DNA of 64,000 nucleotides from Streptomyces sp. YIM 121038 (GCF_006088715.1 NZ_CP030771.1:2604001-2668000), one strand, 5' to 3'. Counted from the stretch's first letter, positions 24,974-36,733 are shown. Notes: a model not told the origin generated them from the sequence alone. Numbers and translations: made by a program.

Positions 24974-26040
24974 AGATCGACCTTACGGACACCACGGCCA
25001 GCAAGATCAACAAGGCGCTCGTACAGGGGCGCCGGGCGATCGGCACCCCGGCCGTGGGCATGGTCCTCACCCTCGTCATCGTCACCGACGAGGAGAACGC
25101 GTACGACGCCCTGAAGGCGGCGAGCGAGGCCTCGCGCGAGCACCCCTCGCGCACGCTCGTCGTCATCAAGCGCGTCTCGCGTTCGCCCCGGGACCGCACG
25201 TCCTCACGCCTGGACGCCGAGGTCCGCGTCGGCGCCGACGCGGGCACCGGCGAAACGGTGGTCCTGCGGCTCTACGGCGATGTCATCAACCACGCCCAGT
25301 CGGTGGTCCTGCCGCTGCTCCTGCCGGACGCCCCGACCGTCGTGTGGTGGCCGGTGAACGCCCCGATCGACCCCGCCCAGGACCCCCTGGGCGCGCTCGC
25401 CCAGCGCCGGGTCACCGACACCTACGCCGCCGAGCAGCCCATCCAGGAGCTGACCGCGCGCGCCGAGGCGTACCACCCCGGCGACACCGACCTGTCCTGG
25501 ACCCGGATCACGCCGTGGCGCTCCATGCTCGCGGCCGCCCTGGACCAGGTCACCTGCGAGGTCACCGCCGCCGAGGTGGAGGGCGAGGAGTTCAACCCGA
25601 GCGTCGAGCTGCTCGCGATGTGGCTCGCCGACCGGCTCTCCGTACCGGTCAGGCGCAGCCTGTCCACGGGCCCGGGCCTGACCGGCGTGCGCATGGAGAC
25701 CAACTGCGGCCCGATCGTGCTCGACCGGGCGGACGGCGCGCTCGCCACGCTCTCCATCCAGGGCCAGCCGGACCGCGCGGTGGCGCTCAAGCGCCGCGAG
25801 ACCTCCGAGCTGATCGCGGAGGAGCTGCGCCGCCTCGACCCCGACGACACCTACGCGTCGGCGCTGAGGTTCGGCGTCGACCGGCTCGACGAGACGGCGC
25901 GGTCGGCCATGACGGCGACGGCCCCCCAGGAGCCGGACGCGTCCGGCTCGGCCGAGCAGGCCCCCAAGGGCGGCGGCCGTACGTCGAAGAAGACGGCCTC
26001 CGCGAAGAAGGCCCCGGCCAAGAAGGCGGCCGCGAAGTGA
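24970..26040 (+). CDS. opcA: OpcA, glucose-6-phosphate dehydrogenase assembly protein
   Basis: 356 residues. The OpcA family core is seen at TLVIVTDEENAYDALKAASEASREHPSRTLVVI, the segment VLPLLLPDAPTVVWWPVNAP and ETNCGPIVLDR. In cyanobacteria and actinobacteria it activates or oligomerises Zwf. The last 35 residues are a Lys/Ala-rich tail ([18 protein letters not shown]). It is coupled by overlap to both zwf and pgl. Confidence 0.95.
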   Translation: MKIDLTDTTASKINKALVQGRRAIGTPAVGMVLTLVIVTDEENAYDALKAASEASREHPSRTLVVIKRVSRSPRDRTSSRLDAEVRVGADAGTGETVVLRLYGDVINHAQSVVLPLLLPDAPTVVWWPVNAPIDPAQDPLGALAQRRVTDTYAAEQPIQELTARAEAYHPGDTDLSWTRITPWRSMLAAALDQVTCEVTAAEVEGEEFNPSVELLAMWLADRLSVPVRRSLSTGPGLTGVRMETNCGPIVLDRADGALATLSIQGQPDRAVALKRRETSELIAEELRRLDPDDTYASALRFGVDRLDETARSAMTATAPQEPDASGSAEQAPKGGGRTSKKTASAKKAPAKKAAAK

Positions 26041-26837
26041 CCACCGCACCGCAGCTCGTCGTCCACCGCGACAAGGAGCTGATGGCCCAGGCCGCCGCGG
26101 CGCGCCTGATCACGAAGATCGTCGACGCGCAGGCGGCCCGTGGCTACGCCTCCGTGGTCCTCACCGGCGGCCGCAACGGCAACGGACTGCTCGCGGCGCT
26201 GAGTTCGGCCCCCGCGCGCGACGCCGTGGACTGGTCCCGGCTCGACCTGTGGTGGGGCGACGAGCGCTTCCTGCCGGAGGGCGACCCCGAGCGCAACTAC
26301 ACGCAGGCCCGCGCCGCCCTGCTCGACTCGGTGCCGCTCGACCCGGCGCGGGTGCACCCGATGCCCGCGTCGGACGGCCCGTACGGGGTGGGCGCCGACG
26401 GGGACGGCGCGGACGCCGCCGCCGAGGCGTACGCGGCCGAGCTGGCCGCGGCGGCCGGTCCCGAAGACCACGGCCCCGTGCCGACGTTCGACGTGCTCAT
26501 GCTGGGCGTCGGCCCGGACACGCACGTGGCGTCGCTCTTCCCCGAGCTGCCCGCCGTCCGCGAGACGGAGCGGACGGTGGTCGGCGTGCACGGCGCGCCG
26601 AAGCCGCCGCCCACCCGGGTCTCGCTGACGCTGCCCGCGATCCGCTGCGCACGCGAGGTCTGGCTGCTCGCGGCGGGCGAGGACAAGGCGAAGGCGGCGG
26701 CGATCGCCCTGTCCGGGGCGGGTGAGGTCCAGGCCCCCGCGGCGGGCGCGTACGGCCGCTCCCGCACCCTGTGGCTCCTGGACGCGGCGGCGGCTTCCCA
26801 GCTCCCCCGGGACCTGTACCCACCGGCGTCGCCCTGA
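26037..26837 (+). CDS. pgl: 6-phosphogluconolactonase
   Basis: 266 residues from GTG 26037 (GTGA overlap with opcA). The NagB-like fold shows VVLTGGRNGNGLLAAL, LWWGDERFLPEGDPERNY and the catalytic-site region VLMLGVGPDTHVASLFP, where DTH replaces the more common DGHTAS. It hydrolyses the Zwf product. It is the last gene of the operon, followed by a very strong terminator. Confidence 0.95.
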   Translation: MTTAPQLVVHRDKELMAQAAAARLITKIVDAQAARGYASVVLTGGRNGNGLLAALSSAPARDAVDWSRLDLWWGDERFLPEGDPERNYTQARAALLDSVPLDPARVHPMPASDGPYGVGADGDGADAAAEAYAAELAAAAGPEDHGPVPTFDVLMLGVGPDTHVASLFPELPAVRETERTVVGVHGAPKPPPTRVSLTLPAIRCAREVWLLAAGEDKAKAAAIALSGAGEVQAPAAGAYGRSRTLWLLDAAAASQLPRDLYPPASP

Positions 26838-26861
26838 CCGGACGCACTGCTCGGTACGGGG

Positions 26862-26907
26862 ACGCCGCCGGGCCCCGGTCCTCTTGCGGACCGGGGCCCG
26901 GCGGCGT
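26862..26907 (+). terminator. Terminator of the tkt-pgl operon
   Basis: A perfect 20-bp stem (26862-26881 with 26888-26907) with a 6-nt loop lies 24 bp past the pgl stop. Confidence 0.92.
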
Positions 26908-26915
26908 TCCGCTTC

Positions 26916-26970
26916 CAGAAGCCTTCGCGGGTGGCCGAGTGCTGGTCAGAAGCCGTCGCAGGTGGCCGAG
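26916..26970. repeat. Imperfect 24-bp direct repeat at the MmpS-like remnant end
   Basis: 26916-26939 and 26947-26970 differ at two positions and have a 31-bp period. It is either a duplication of the remnant's last codons or residue of a second gene copy. Confidence 0.7.
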
Positions 26971-27101
26971 GCGAAGGGGCCGCTGGCTCGGGCGGTGTGG
27001 GTGCTGCCGTCGACGGTGACCTCGCAGCGGAGGGCGCCGCCGGAGGCCCCCAGGGTGGCGCCGAGCGTCCCGCCCTTGACGAAGCCTTCATCTTCTCCGT
27101 C
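26946..27101 (-). pseudogene. Remnant of an MmpS-like secreted protein
   Basis: In one minus-strand frame ending at TGA 26948-26946, about 50 residues read EGFVKGGTLGATLGASGG, then ALRCEVTVDGSTHTARASG and PFASATCDGF. This looks like the C-terminus of MmpS-family accessory proteins, including the two cysteines that normally form a disulfide. No start codon lies in frame before the pgi stop at 27172, so the N-terminal part and signal peptide are lost. A second 24-bp copy of its end (26916-26939 versus 26947-26970, two mismatches) follows the stop. Confidence 0.55.
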
Positions 27102-27171
27102 TTGCGCGGGGGCGGACCTGACCCGGCGGACAGGGCCCGGCGGTCCGGGGCGCCGGGCCCGGCCGTCGGGC

Positions 27172-28818
27172 TCAACGGCCGCGCAGGGCGCGGTACTTCG
27201 TGACCAGGGCCGTCGTGGACGGGTCGAGGCCGGGGACGTCCGCGCCCTGGGTCAGGGCGGGTTCGACGCGCTTGGCGAGGACCTTGCCCAGCTCGACGCC
27301 CCACTGGTCGAAGGAGTCGATGTTCCAGACCGCGCCCTGGACGAACACCTTGTGCTCATAGAGCGCGATGAGCTGGCCCAGCACCGAGGGCGTCAGCTCC
27401 CGCGCGAGGATCGTCGTCGTGGGATGGTTGCCCCGGAACGTCTTGTGCGCCACCAGGTCCTCCGCCACCCCCTCGGCCCGCACCTCCTCAGGCGTCCTGC
27501 CGAAGGCCAGCGCCTGCGTCTGCGCGAAGAAGTTGGCCATCAGCAGATCGTGCTGGCCCGCGAGCGCACCCAGCTCCTCGACCGGCCGCGCGAAGCCGAT
27601 GAAGTCCGCCGGAATGAGCTTCGTACCCTGATGAATCAGCTGGTAGTACGCGTGCTGGCCGTTGGTGCCGGGCGTGCCCCACACCACCGGACCGGTCTGC
27701 CACTCCACCGCCCTGCCGTCCCGGGTCACGGACTTGCCGTTGGACTCCATGTCCAGCTGCTGCAGATACGCCGTGAACTTCGACAGATAATGCGAATACG
27801 GCAGCACCGCATGCGACTGCGCGTCATGGAAGTTGCCGTACCAGACACCCAGCAGCCCGAGCAGCAACGGCACATTCGCCTCCGCCGGAGCCGTACAGAA
27901 ATGCTCATCCACCAGACGGAAACCCTCCAGCATCTCCCCGAACGCATCCGCACCGACCGCGATCATCAACGACAGACCGATCGCCGAATCGAAGGAGTAA
28001 CGACCCCCCACCCAGTCCCAGAACCCGAACATGTTCGCCGTGTCGATACCGAAGTCCGCCACCTTCTCGGCATTCGTCGACAGCGCCACGAAATGCCTGG
28101 CCACGGCCGCCTCGTCACCAAGGGACGCCAGGAGCCAGGAACGGGCAGCCTCGGCATTGGTGATCGTCTCGATCGTCGTGAACGTCTTGGACGCGATGAC
28201 GAACAACGTCTCCGCCGCATCCAGATCCCGCACGGCCTCGTGCAGATCGGCACCGTCCACGTTCGACACGAAACGGACCGTCACATCGCGGTCGGTATAA
28301 GCACGCAACGCCTCATAAGCCATCGCCGGACCGAGGTCGGAACCCCCGATACCCACATTGACCACGTTCTTGATCCGCTTGCCGGTGTGGCCCCTCCACT
28401 CACCCGAACGGACCTGCCCCGCGAACGCCGCCATCTTCTCCAGCACCGCGTGCACACCCGCCACCACGTCCTCACCGTCGACCTCGACCACGGCATCCGC
28501 CGGGGCACGCAGCGCCGTGTGCAGCACCGCCCGCCCCTCCGTCGTATTGATCCTCTCGCCCCGGAACATGGCATCCCGCAACCCGAACACATCAGTGGCG
28601 GCGGCCAGTTCCCGCAAGAGCGCGAGGGTCTCGTCCGTGATCAGGTGCTTGGAATAGTCGATGTGCAGATCGCCGACCTGCGCCGTGTAGCGCTCGGCAC
28701 GGCCGGGGTCAGCGGCGAACAGCTCCCGCAGCCGCACCTCCCCCAGCTGCTCCCGGTGCTTGACCAGGGCCGTCCACTCGGCCGTCTGGTGGAGCCTGGT
28801 GCGGCCAACTGCGTTCAT
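27172..28818 (-). CDS. pgi: Glucose-6-phosphate isomerase
   Basis: 548 residues from ATG 28818 ([15 protein letters not shown]). Both family signatures are seen: [22 protein letters not shown] with catalytic Glu/His nearby, and [11 protein letters not shown] at the C-terminal end. It interconverts glucose-6-P and fructose-6-P. The middle and 5' portion (about 27780-28560) uses many T-ending codons (GGT, CGT, GAT, AAT, TAT), while its 3' end and neighbours use almost only C/G-ending ones, so the gene looks mosaic. Confidence 0.96.
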   Translation of the reverse strand: MNAVGRTRLHQTAEWTALVKHREQLGEVRLRELFAADPGRAERYTAQVGDLHIDYSKHLITDETLALLRELAAATDVFGLRDAMFRGERINTTEGRAVLHTALRAPADAVVEVDGEDVVAGVHAVLEKMAAFAGQVRSGEWRGHTGKRIKNVVNVGIGGSDLGPAMAYEALRAYTDRDVTVRFVSNVDGADLHEAVRDLDAAETLFVIASKTFTTIETITNAEAARSWLLASLGDEAAVARHFVALSTNAEKVADFGIDTANMFGFWDWVGGRYSFDSAIGLSLMIAVGADAFGEMLEGFRLVDEHFCTAPAEANVPLLLGLLGVWYGNFHDAQSHAVLPYSHYLSKFTAYLQQLDMESNGKSVTRDGRAVEWQTGPVVWGTPGTNGQHAYYQLIHQGTKLIPADFIGFARPVEELGALAGQHDLLMANFFAQTQALAFGRTPEEVRAEGVAEDLVAHKTFRGNHPTTTILARELTPSVLGQLIALYEHKVFVQGAVWNIDSFDQWGVELGKVLAKRVEPALTQGADVPGLDPSTTALVTKYRALRGR

Positions 28819-28876
28819 CTGTGCTTCCGCCCTCTCTCGTACAACGTGCGTGCGTACGCCCCACTGCGCTCCCAAC

Positions 28877-30136
28877 CTAGTTGATCAGCGTGTGGTGCGA
28901 GGTGTCCGTCGGCTTGAGCGCGGGGGTGAGCACGACGACCGAGAGCGCGAACAGGACGGCCGCCAGCAGCATCGGCGTGTTGGGCCCCCGGAGCGCGGCC
29001 GCGGCCCCGCCGAGCATCGCCCCGAGCGGCGCCCCCGCGACGCCCAGGGTCCGGAACGCCGCGCTGATGCGGCCAAGGGCTGCGGCGGGCGCGCGCTCCT
29101 GCATCAGGGTGTGGGTACTGACGTTCCACACCATCCCCATGGCGCCGAACAGGGTCATGCTCGCGGTCAGGGCCGTGATGTCGCGGACCGTGCCCATGGC
29201 CACGAGCGCGGCGATCTGGGCCGTCCCGGCGGCGAGCACGGCGCGCACCCGCCCGAGCCGCCGGGCGAGGCGTCCGGCGAGCGCCCCGCCCACCAGGCTC
29301 CCGGCCGCGTACGCGGTCATGGCCGCCGCGTATCCGCCGCTGCCCGCGTGCAGCCAGTCGGTGACGAGGACGACGAGGGTGGCGAGGAGCGCGCCTATGC
29401 CGACGTTGCCCACCGCGGTGGCCGCGCACAGGCCCCGCAGCACCCGGTCCCGCCCCAGGACCCGCAGCCCGTGCGCGATGTCGGACCGCAGGGTGGCCCG
29501 GGCGGGTCCTGGCGAATCCCCGGGCGCGGGCACCCGCAGGGAGGCCACGAGCGCGGCCGCCACCAGATAGGTCACCGCGTCGGCCGCGTACGGCAGGCCG
29601 GGGCCGGCGGCGATCAGGAAGGGCACCGCGGGCGCGGCGAGGAGGCCCCCGGCGAGCTGCTGTCCGGTAAGGAGCCGGGCGTTGGCACCGCCCAGGTCCG
29701 CGCGGTCCACGAGGGCGGGCAGCAGGGCCGTGGCCGCGTTGTCGAACAGGGTCTGGAGCGTGGTGAGGACCAGGGCGAGCGCGATCAGCAGGCCGATGGA
29801 GGCGTGGCCGAGCGCCACGGCGAGGGCGAAGGCCCCGACGAGCACGCCGCGTGCCACGTCCACCCGCCACATGGCACGTCGCTGGTCCACCCGGTCGGCG
29901 ACGGCGCCGCCGAGCAGCCCGAAGGCGAGCCACGGCAGATAGCCGCAGGCGGTCACGGAGGCTATGAGCAGCGGGTCGTCGGTGAGCGACGCGGCGAGCA
30001 GCGGCAGTGCCGCCTTGCGCAGCGAGTCACCGAAGCTGGAGAGCACGGCGGCGCTCCACAGCCTGCCGAATCCCCCGCGCCAGGCGAGGCTCCGCGCGCC
30101 GTCGGCACCGGCCCGCGCGGTCTCCGCAGCCGTCAC
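28877..30136 (-). CDS. MFS exporter (EntS/MefA-like)
   Basis: 419 residues from GTG 30136 with GGGGGGAG just upstream. Twelve membrane helices are likely. It has the typical [22 protein letters not shown] loop 2-3 of the MFS-3 exporter group and a second-half repeat [22 protein letters not shown]. The substrate is unknown. It lies between pgi and rbpA, and a perfect PafBC-type DNA-damage promoter is found 40 bp upstream. Confidence 0.92.
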   Translation of the reverse strand: MTAAETARAGADGARSLAWRGGFGRLWSAAVLSSFGDSLRKAALPLLAASLTDDPLLIASVTACGYLPWLAFGLLGGAVADRVDQRRAMWRVDVARGVLVGAFALAVALGHASIGLLIALALVLTTLQTLFDNAATALLPALVDRADLGGANARLLTGQQLAGGLLAAPAVPFLIAAGPGLPYAADAVTYLVAAALVASLRVPAPGDSPGPARATLRSDIAHGLRVLGRDRVLRGLCAATAVGNVGIGALLATLVVLVTDWLHAGSGGYAAAMTAYAAGSLVGGALAGRLARRLGRVRAVLAAGTAQIAALVAMGTVRDITALTASMTLFGAMGMVWNVSTHTLMQERAPAAALGRISAAFRTLGVAGAPLGAMLGGAAAALRGPNTPMLLAAVLFALSVVVLTPALKPTDTSHHTLIN

Positions 30137-30175
30137 AACTCCCCCCGTCCGCCGCGTGGTTCACGATCACCCACC

Positions 30176-30198
30176 ACGGTAGGGGGCACCACTGACAA
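30176..30198 (-). promoter_or_regulatory. PafBC (RecA-NDp) type promoter of the MFS exporter
   Basis: On the minus strand TTGTCAGTG (30190-30198), exactly 8 bp, then TACCGT (30176-30181) match the motif TTGTCRGTG-N8-TAnnnT. The start site would be near 30169 and the leader about 33 nt. Confidence 0.8.
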
Positions 30199-30273
30199 CC
30201 GCCGGAGGAGACCGCGCTGACCTGCGCGTTCGGGGCTGACGGACGGGTGCGGCGAGGCGACGCCGAAATGGAT

Positions 30274-30303
30274 CCGGCCGGGCACCTCGGGGTGCCCGGC
30301 CGG
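30274..30303 (-). terminator. Terminator after rbpA
   Basis: A perfect 13-bp stem (30274-30286 with 30291-30303) with a 4-nt loop lies 10 bp past the rbpA stop. Confidence 0.85.
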
Positions 30304-30313
30304 TTCTCAACTT

Positions 30314-30649
30314 CTAGATCTCGCCCCGCAGTTTGGCCAGCGCCTCGGCGAGGATGGCCTCGCCGTCCGCGTCGCTGCGCCGCTCGCGCACATACGCGAG
30401 GTGGGTCTTGTACGGTTCGGTGCGCGGCGGGTCCGGGGGGTTGTCCCGGTCCTGACCTGCCGGAAAGCCGCAGCGGGGGCAGTCCCATGTGTCGGGGACC
30501 TGCGCGTCGCTGGCGAAGCTCGGCTGCGTCTCGTGCCCGTTGGAGCACCAGAAGGAGATGCGCAGTCGCGGCGCGGACTCACCGCGCTCGGCCTCGCCCA
30601 TCGGCCCCGCCCCGACCCGACTGCCTCGGATCGCGTTGCCACTTGCCAC
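30314..30649 (-). CDS. rbpA: RbpA, RNA polymerase-binding protein
   Basis: 111 residues from GTG 30649. The sequence closely follows the Streptomyces RbpA known from memory (VASGNAIRGSRVGAGPMGEA at the start, then SFWCSNGHETQPSFA). C35, H39, C57 and C60 (DCPRCG) form the zinc-site region, and the C-terminal EPYKTHLAYVRERRSDADG is the sigma interaction domain. It binds the principal sigma factor and stabilises open complexes. GGGAG precedes the GTG. The upstream 250 bp to secG hold no supported gene. Confidence 0.96.
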   Translation of the reverse strand: MASGNAIRGSRVGAGPMGEAERGESAPRLRISFWCSNGHETQPSFASDAQVPDTWDCPRCGFPAGQDRDNPPDPPRTEPYKTHLAYVRERRSDADGEAILAEALAKLRGEI

Positions 30650-30899
30650 GGTCGTAACTCCCTGCGTGATGGTGCTGCCTGTTCGAACGGCGGCTGCGCC
30701 GCGGGGTCGACTGCCGGCTCCGCTGCGGGCGCCTCAGTCTACGTAAGGCCCAACGCGCGTCCAGTGTTGGGAGTTACACCCCACCCCGACACGCAAGCCC
30801 CATGATAAGCCGCGCGCGCGGGCGCGTACGGAACATGGGGCTATGAGCGGGACTTCAGGGCGTGGCCGCCTCGGCGTGGCAAGCGGCCGGTGCCTGTTG

Positions 30900-31136
30900 T
30901 CAGTTGTTGACCTTCATCAGGATGCCAAGCACGACAATGCTGGCGAACCAGAGCAGACCGACCACGACGGTGATGCGGTCCAGGTTGCGCTCGGCGACCG
31001 AGGAGCCACCGACCGACGACTGCATTCCGCCACCGAACATGTCGGAAAGGCCGCCGCCCTTGCCCTTGTGCATCAGCACCAGCAGCATCAGCAGCGCGCT
31101 GAAGACGATCAGGGCGATCGAGAACCCCATAACCAC
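30900..31136 (-). CDS. secG: SecG preprotein translocase subunit
   Basis: 78 residues from GTG 31136, with GAGGAAG upstream; ATG 31130 is possible. Two membrane helices flank the family loop LVLMHKGKGGGLSDMFGGG and MQSSVGGSSVAERNLDRIT. It assists SecYE-dependent export. It lies 124 bp downstream of tpiA on the same strand, the usual actinobacterial order gap-pgk-tpiA-secG. Confidence 0.95.
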   Translation of the reverse strand: MVMGFSIALIVFSALLMLLVLMHKGKGGGLSDMFGGGMQSSVGGSSVAERNLDRITVVVGLLWFASIVVLGILMKVNN

Positions 31137-31260
31137 GGCTGGACCAACTTCCTCGGATCTGAATCGACGACGGGGGCCGAAGCTTACTCCGCGAGCGTTT
31201 CCCGCTCACTTTCAAGCCCCGACCCCCGCAAGGGTACGTCGTAACGGCGTTAGCGCATAC

Positions 31261-32037
31261 TCACTGCTCGGTGAAGCGAACGATCTTGACGAACTCGTCC
31301 GTGTCCAGGCTCGCGCCGCCCACCAGGGCGCCGTCGATGTCGGGCTTCGCCATGATCTCCGCGACGTTGCCGGACTTCACGGAGCCGCCGTACTGGATGC
31401 GGACCCGGTCGGCGAGCTCCTGCGTGTACAGCTCGGCGAGCTTGCCGCGGATCGCCGCGCAGACCGCCTGCGCGTCGTCGGCGCCGCAGACCTTGCCGGT
31501 GCCGATGGCCCAGACGGGCTCGTACGCGATCACGATCGACTCGGCCTGCTCGGCCGGGACGTCCTTGAGGCCGCCCTCGACCTGGGCCAGGGTGTGCGCG
31601 ACGGCGTTGCCCGCCTCACGGACCTCCAGTTCCTCGCCGACGCACAGGATCGGCGTGATGCCGTGCTTGAAGGCCGCCTGCACCTTGGCGTTGCAGATCT
31701 CGTCGGTCTCGTTGTGGTACTGGCGGCGCTCGGAGTGGCCGACGGCCACGTACGTGCACTTCAGCTTCGAGAGCATCGGGCCCGAGATCTCACCGGTGTA
31801 CGCGCCGGAGTCGTACGCCGAGATGTCCTGGGCGCCGTACTTGATCTTGAGCTTGTCGCCGTCGACCAGGGTCTGCACGGAGCGCAGATCGGTGAAGGGC
31901 GGCAGGACGGCGACCTCGACGGTCTCGTAGTCCTTGTCGGCGAGCGCGAACGCGAGCTTCTGGACGTGCGCGATGGCCTCGAGGTGGTTGAGGTTCATCT
32001 TCCAGTTGCCCGCCATCAGCGGCGTGCGCGTGCTCAT
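31261..32037 (-). CDS. tpiA: Triosephosphate isomerase
   Basis: 258 residues. The catalytic residues are visible: N11/K13 in GNWKMN, H101 in GHSERRQ and E173 in [12 protein letters not shown], the last being the PROSITE signature. It interconverts dihydroxyacetone phosphate and glyceraldehyde-3-P. It starts 5 nt after the pgk stop. Confidence 0.98.
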   Translation of the reverse strand: MSTRTPLMAGNWKMNLNHLEAIAHVQKLAFALADKDYETVEVAVLPPFTDLRSVQTLVDGDKLKIKYGAQDISAYDSGAYTGEISGPMLSKLKCTYVAVGHSERRQYHNETDEICNAKVQAAFKHGITPILCVGEELEVREAGNAVAHTLAQVEGGLKDVPAEQAESIVIAYEPVWAIGTGKVCGADDAQAVCAAIRGKLAELYTQELADRVRIQYGGSVKSGNVAEIMAKPDIDGALVGGASLDTDEFVKIVRFTEQ

Positions 32038-32042
32038 TAAGG

Positions 32043-33254
32043 TCAGTCCTCCAGTGCGGCGAGGCCGGGGAGCGTCTTGCCCTCGAGGTATTCGAGGGAG
32101 GCGCCGCCGCCGGTCGAAATGTGGCCGAATGCGTTTTCGTCGAAGCCCAGGTTACGGACGGCCGCGGCGGAGTCGCCGCCGCCCACCACGGTGAAGCCGT
32201 CGCAGTTGAGCAGGGCCCGGGCGACGGCGGCGGTGCCGCCGGCGTAGTCGGGGTGCTCGGCGACGCCCACCGGCCCGTTCCAGAAGACCGTCTCGGCGTC
32301 GGCGATCTTCGCGGCGAATAGCTCGCGGGTCTTGGGGCCGATGTCCAGGCCCTCCATGGTCGCCGGGATGCTGTCGGCGTCGACCGTCTCGAAGTCGGCC
32401 GGGGCCTTGGTCTTCAGGTCGGGGAAGTCGGTGGAGACCAGGACGTCCACCGGGAGCACCAGCTCGACGCCGTTCTTCTCGGCGCGCTCCATGTACTCGG
32501 TGACGACCGGGATCTGGTCCTCCTGGAGGAGGGAGATCCCGACCTCGTGGCCCTTGGCCTTGAGGAAGGTGTACGCCATGCCGCCGCCGATCAGGAGGCG
32601 GTCGGCCTTGCCGAGCAGCTCGTCGATGACCGCGAGCTTGTCGGAGACCTTGGCGCCGCCGAGGATGACGGTGTAGGGGCGCTTGACGTCCTCGGTGAGC
32701 TTCTTCAGGACACCGACCTCGGTGGCGATCAGATGGCCCGCGTAGTGCGGCAGCTTGCCCGGCAGGTCGAAGACCGAGGCGTGCTTGCGGTGCACGGCAC
32801 CGAAGCCGTCGCCCACGTACACGTCGGCGAGCTCGGCGAGCTGCGCCGCGAAGGCGCCGCGCTCGGCGTCGTCCTTGCTGGTCTCGCCCGCGTTGAAGCG
32901 CAGGTTCTCCACGACGGCGACCTGGCCGTCGGCCAGGCCCGCGACGGCGGCCTTGGCCGAGTCGCCGACCGTGTCGGTGGCGAACCGCACGTCCGCGCCC
33001 AGGAGTTCACCGAGACGGGTGGCGGCCGGGGCGAGCGTGAAGGCGGGGTCCGGGGCGCCCTTGGGGCGGCCCAGGTGCGAGGCGACGACCACCCGGGCGC
33101 CCGCGTCGGCGAGGGCCTTGACGGTGGGCAGGACGGCGCGGATGCGGCCGTCGTCGGTGATCGTGGTGCCGTCGAGGGGCACGTTCAGGTCCGCGCGGAC
33201 GAAGACCCGCTGGCCCGCGACACCGCCGGCGAGCAGTTCATCGATCGTCTTCAT
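32043..33254 (-). CDS. pgk: Phosphoglycerate kinase
   Basis: 403 residues from ATG 33254, with AAGGAG at proper spacing, so the longer frame is rejected. The signature [33 protein letters not shown] and the ATP-site GGGDSAAAV with [17 protein letters not shown] are present. It is separated from gap by a 119-bp spacer with a stable hairpin. Confidence 0.98.
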   Translation of the reverse strand: MKTIDELLAGGVAGQRVFVRADLNVPLDGTTITDDGRIRAVLPTVKALADAGARVVVASHLGRPKGAPDPAFTLAPAATRLGELLGADVRFATDTVGDSAKAAVAGLADGQVAVVENLRFNAGETSKDDAERGAFAAQLAELADVYVGDGFGAVHRKHASVFDLPGKLPHYAGHLIATEVGVLKKLTEDVKRPYTVILGGAKVSDKLAVIDELLGKADRLLIGGGMAYTFLKAKGHEVGISLLQEDQIPVVTEYMERAEKNGVELVLPVDVLVSTDFPDLKTKAPADFETVDADSIPATMEGLDIGPKTRELFAAKIADAETVFWNGPVGVAEHPDYAGGTAAVARALLNCDGFTVVGGGDSAAAVRNLGFDENAFGHISTGGGASLEYLEGKTLPGLAALED

Positions 33255-33301
33255 AGAGGGGGACTCCTTGAGAGGGGCTGCGGAGAGGGCTTTGACATGC
33301 T

Positions 33302-33334
33302 GCAGGGTCCGGACGTTAACGGTCCGGACCCTGC
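33302..33334 (-). other. Stable hairpin between gap and pgk
   Basis: A perfect 13-bp stem (33302-33314 with 33322-33334) with a 7-nt loop containing GTTAAC lies inside the gap-pgk-tpiA-secG transcription unit. It could attenuate transcription or protect the gap part of the mRNA. Confidence 0.75.
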
Positions 33335-33373
33335 TGCTCACATCTGGGTGCCTGCTCTAAGCGCGCGAGCGCC

Positions 33374-34711
<1,338 letters not shown>

Positions 34712-34724
34712 TCAGGCCTCCGCG

Positions 34725-35726
34725 TCAGACCGCGAGGTTGTCCGCCATCTCCTCGGCGAGGTCCTCGGTCAGATTGGACTCCGTGCCGGGGATGCCCAGG
34801 TCCTGGGCCCGCTTGTCGGCCATCGCGAGCAGGCGGCGGATGCGCCCCGCGACCGCGTCCTTGGTCAGCGGCGGGTCGGCGAGCGCGCCCAGCTCCTCCA
34901 GGGAGGCCTGCTTGTGCTCCATGCGCAGCCGGCCCGCGGCCGCGAGGTGCTCGGGGACCTCCTCGCCGAGGATCTCCAGGGCGCGCTGCACCCGGGCGCC
35001 CGCGGCGACGGCGGCACGGGCCGAGCGGCGCAGATTGGCGTCGTCGAAGTTGGCGAGGCGGTTGGCGGTGGCGCGCACCTCGCGCCGCATCCGCCGCTCC
35101 TCCCAGGCGAGCACGGACTCGTGGGCGCCCAGGCGCGTCAGCAGGGCGCCGATCGCGTCCCCGTCACGGACGACCACGCGGTCCACGCCGCGCACCTCGC
35201 GGGCCTTCGCGGCGATCTGCAGCCGCCGGGCGGCGCCGACCAGGGCGAGGGCGGCCTCCGGACCCGGGCACGTCACCTCAAGGGAGGACGAGCGGCCGGG
35301 CTCGGTGAGCGAGCCGTGGGCGAGGAAGGCCCCGCGCCAGGCGGCCTCGGCGTCGCAGGTGGCCCCCGAGACCACCTGCGGCGGCAGGCCGCGGATGGGA
35401 CGGCCGCGGCCGTCCACCAGGCCGGTCTGGCGGGCCAGCTGGTCGCCGCCCGCGACCACGCGGACCACGTAGCGCGAGCCGCGGCGCAGGCCGCCGGGGG
35501 CCATCACGATCAGCTCGGAGCCGTGCCCGAAGATCTCCAGGATGTCCCGCTTGAGCCGGCGCGCCGCCATCGCCGTGTCCAGCTCCGCCTCGATCACGAT
35601 GCGGCCGCTGACCAGGTGCAGCCCGCCCGCGAACCGCAGGATCGCCGAGACCTCCGCCTTCCTGCAGCAGGTCCGGGTGACGGGAAGCCGGGAGATCTCG
35701 TCCTTCACCGCTGCCGTCATCGCCAT
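34725..35726 (-). CDS. whiA: WhiA sporulation regulator
   Basis: 333 residues. It has the degenerate LAGLIDADG homing-endonuclease-like N-terminal domain ([18 protein letters not shown], then [19 protein letters not shown]) and a C-terminal helix-turn-helix ([30 protein letters not shown]). WhiA with WhiB controls the switch from aerial growth to septation. Its C-terminus ([18 protein letters not shown]) differs in length from the S. coelicolor protein as remembered. The start overlaps the yvcK stop by 10 bp. Confidence 0.97.
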   Translation of the reverse strand: MAMTAAVKDEISRLPVTRTCCRKAEVSAILRFAGGLHLVSGRIVIEAELDTAMAARRLKRDILEIFGHGSELIVMAPGGLRRGSRYVVRVVAGGDQLARQTGLVDGRGRPIRGLPPQVVSGATCDAEAAWRGAFLAHGSLTEPGRSSSLEVTCPGPEAALALVGAARRLQIAAKAREVRGVDRVVVRDGDAIGALLTRLGAHESVLAWEERRMRREVRATANRLANFDDANLRRSARAAVAAGARVQRALEILGEEVPEHLAAAGRLRMEHKQASLEELGALADPPLTKDAVAGRIRRLLAMADKRAQDLGIPGTESNLTEDLAEEMADNLAV

Positions 35727-36733
35727 GGGCCGATCCTTCCATGCATCCGAAAAATACGGTCGTACGCGGCGGCAAGCAGCTCCGGGTCGTGCTTGGGGCT
35801 GCCGTCCTCGCGGGCCACCGGCGCCAGCTCCACCGTGGCACCGAACCGCTTGGCGGCATCGGTCAGGGACCCACGGTCGGGCACGGCGGCCTCGTCGGCC
35901 AGCACCACGTCCAGGGCGAGTTTAGGGGCGTGTCGGGCCAAAACCTCCAAATGACGCTGCGGAGAGAAGCCTTCGGTTTCTCCGGGCTGCGGTGCGAGGT
36001 TGAGCGACAGGACCCGGCGGGCCTTCGTCTCCGTGAGCGCGTCGAGCAGCTCGGGCACGAGCAGGTGCGGGATCACGGAGGAGAACCAGGAGCCGGGCCC
36101 GAGGACCACCCAGTCGGCGTCCAGGACGGCGGCGACCGCCTCCGGGACGGCGGGCGGGGCCTGCGGGACCAGGTGCACGGACTGCACCTCGCCGGGGGTG
36201 AGCGCCACGGTGGCCTGGCCGCGCACGGTGTCCACGTCGTCCGGGCGCTCCGGGTCGTGGCCCTTGACCAGGGCCTCCAGCTCCAGGGGCACCGCGGACA
36301 TGGGCAGCACGCGCCCCTGTGCGCCGAGCAGCTTGCCGACCAGGTCGAGCGCCTGGACGTGGTCGCCGAGCTGCTCCCACAGGGCGACGATCAGTACGTT
36401 CCCGACCGCGTGCTCGTGCAGGTCGCCGCGGGACTGGAAGCGGTGCTGGATGACGCGGGCCCAGGTCTGGCCCCAGTCGTCGTCGCCGCAGAGCGCGGCG
36501 AGCGCCTTGCGCAGGTCGCCGGGCGGCAGCACGCCGAGCTCCTGGCGCAGGCGGCCGCTGGAGCCGCCGTCGTCGGCGACGGTGACGACGGCGGTGAGGT
36601 CCCCGGTGATGCGGCGCAGGGCGGCGAGCGAGGCGGACAGGCCCATGCCGCCGCCGAGGGCGACGACCTTGGGCTGGGCGCCCCGCTTGCGGCCCATGCG
36701 GTTCAGACGGAGCACCCGGCGGTTGGGCTTCAT
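35717..36733 (-). CDS. yvcK: YvcK/GlmR-family UDP-sugar-binding regulator
   Basis: 338 residues. The CofD-like nucleotide fold has [17 protein letters not shown] and [15 protein letters not shown], which bind UDP-GlcNAc-type ligands in characterised members. They link carbon status to cell-wall precursor synthesis. The gene is coupled to rapZ by an ATGA overlap and to whiA by a 10-bp overlap. Confidence 0.95.
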   Translation of the reverse strand: MKPNRRVLRLNRMGRKRGAQPKVVALGGGMGLSASLAALRRITGDLTAVVTVADDGGSSGRLRQELGVLPPGDLRKALAALCGDDDWGQTWARVIQHRFQSRGDLHEHAVGNVLIVALWEQLGDHVQALDLVGKLLGAQGRVLPMSAVPLELEALVKGHDPERPDDVDTVRGQATVALTPGEVQSVHLVPQAPPAVPEAVAAVLDADWVVLGPGSWFSSVIPHLLVPELLDALTETKARRVLSLNLAPQPGETEGFSPQRHLEVLARHAPKLALDVVLADEAAVPDRGSLTDAAKRFGATVELAPVAREDGSPKHDPELLAAAYDRIFRMHGRIGPWR

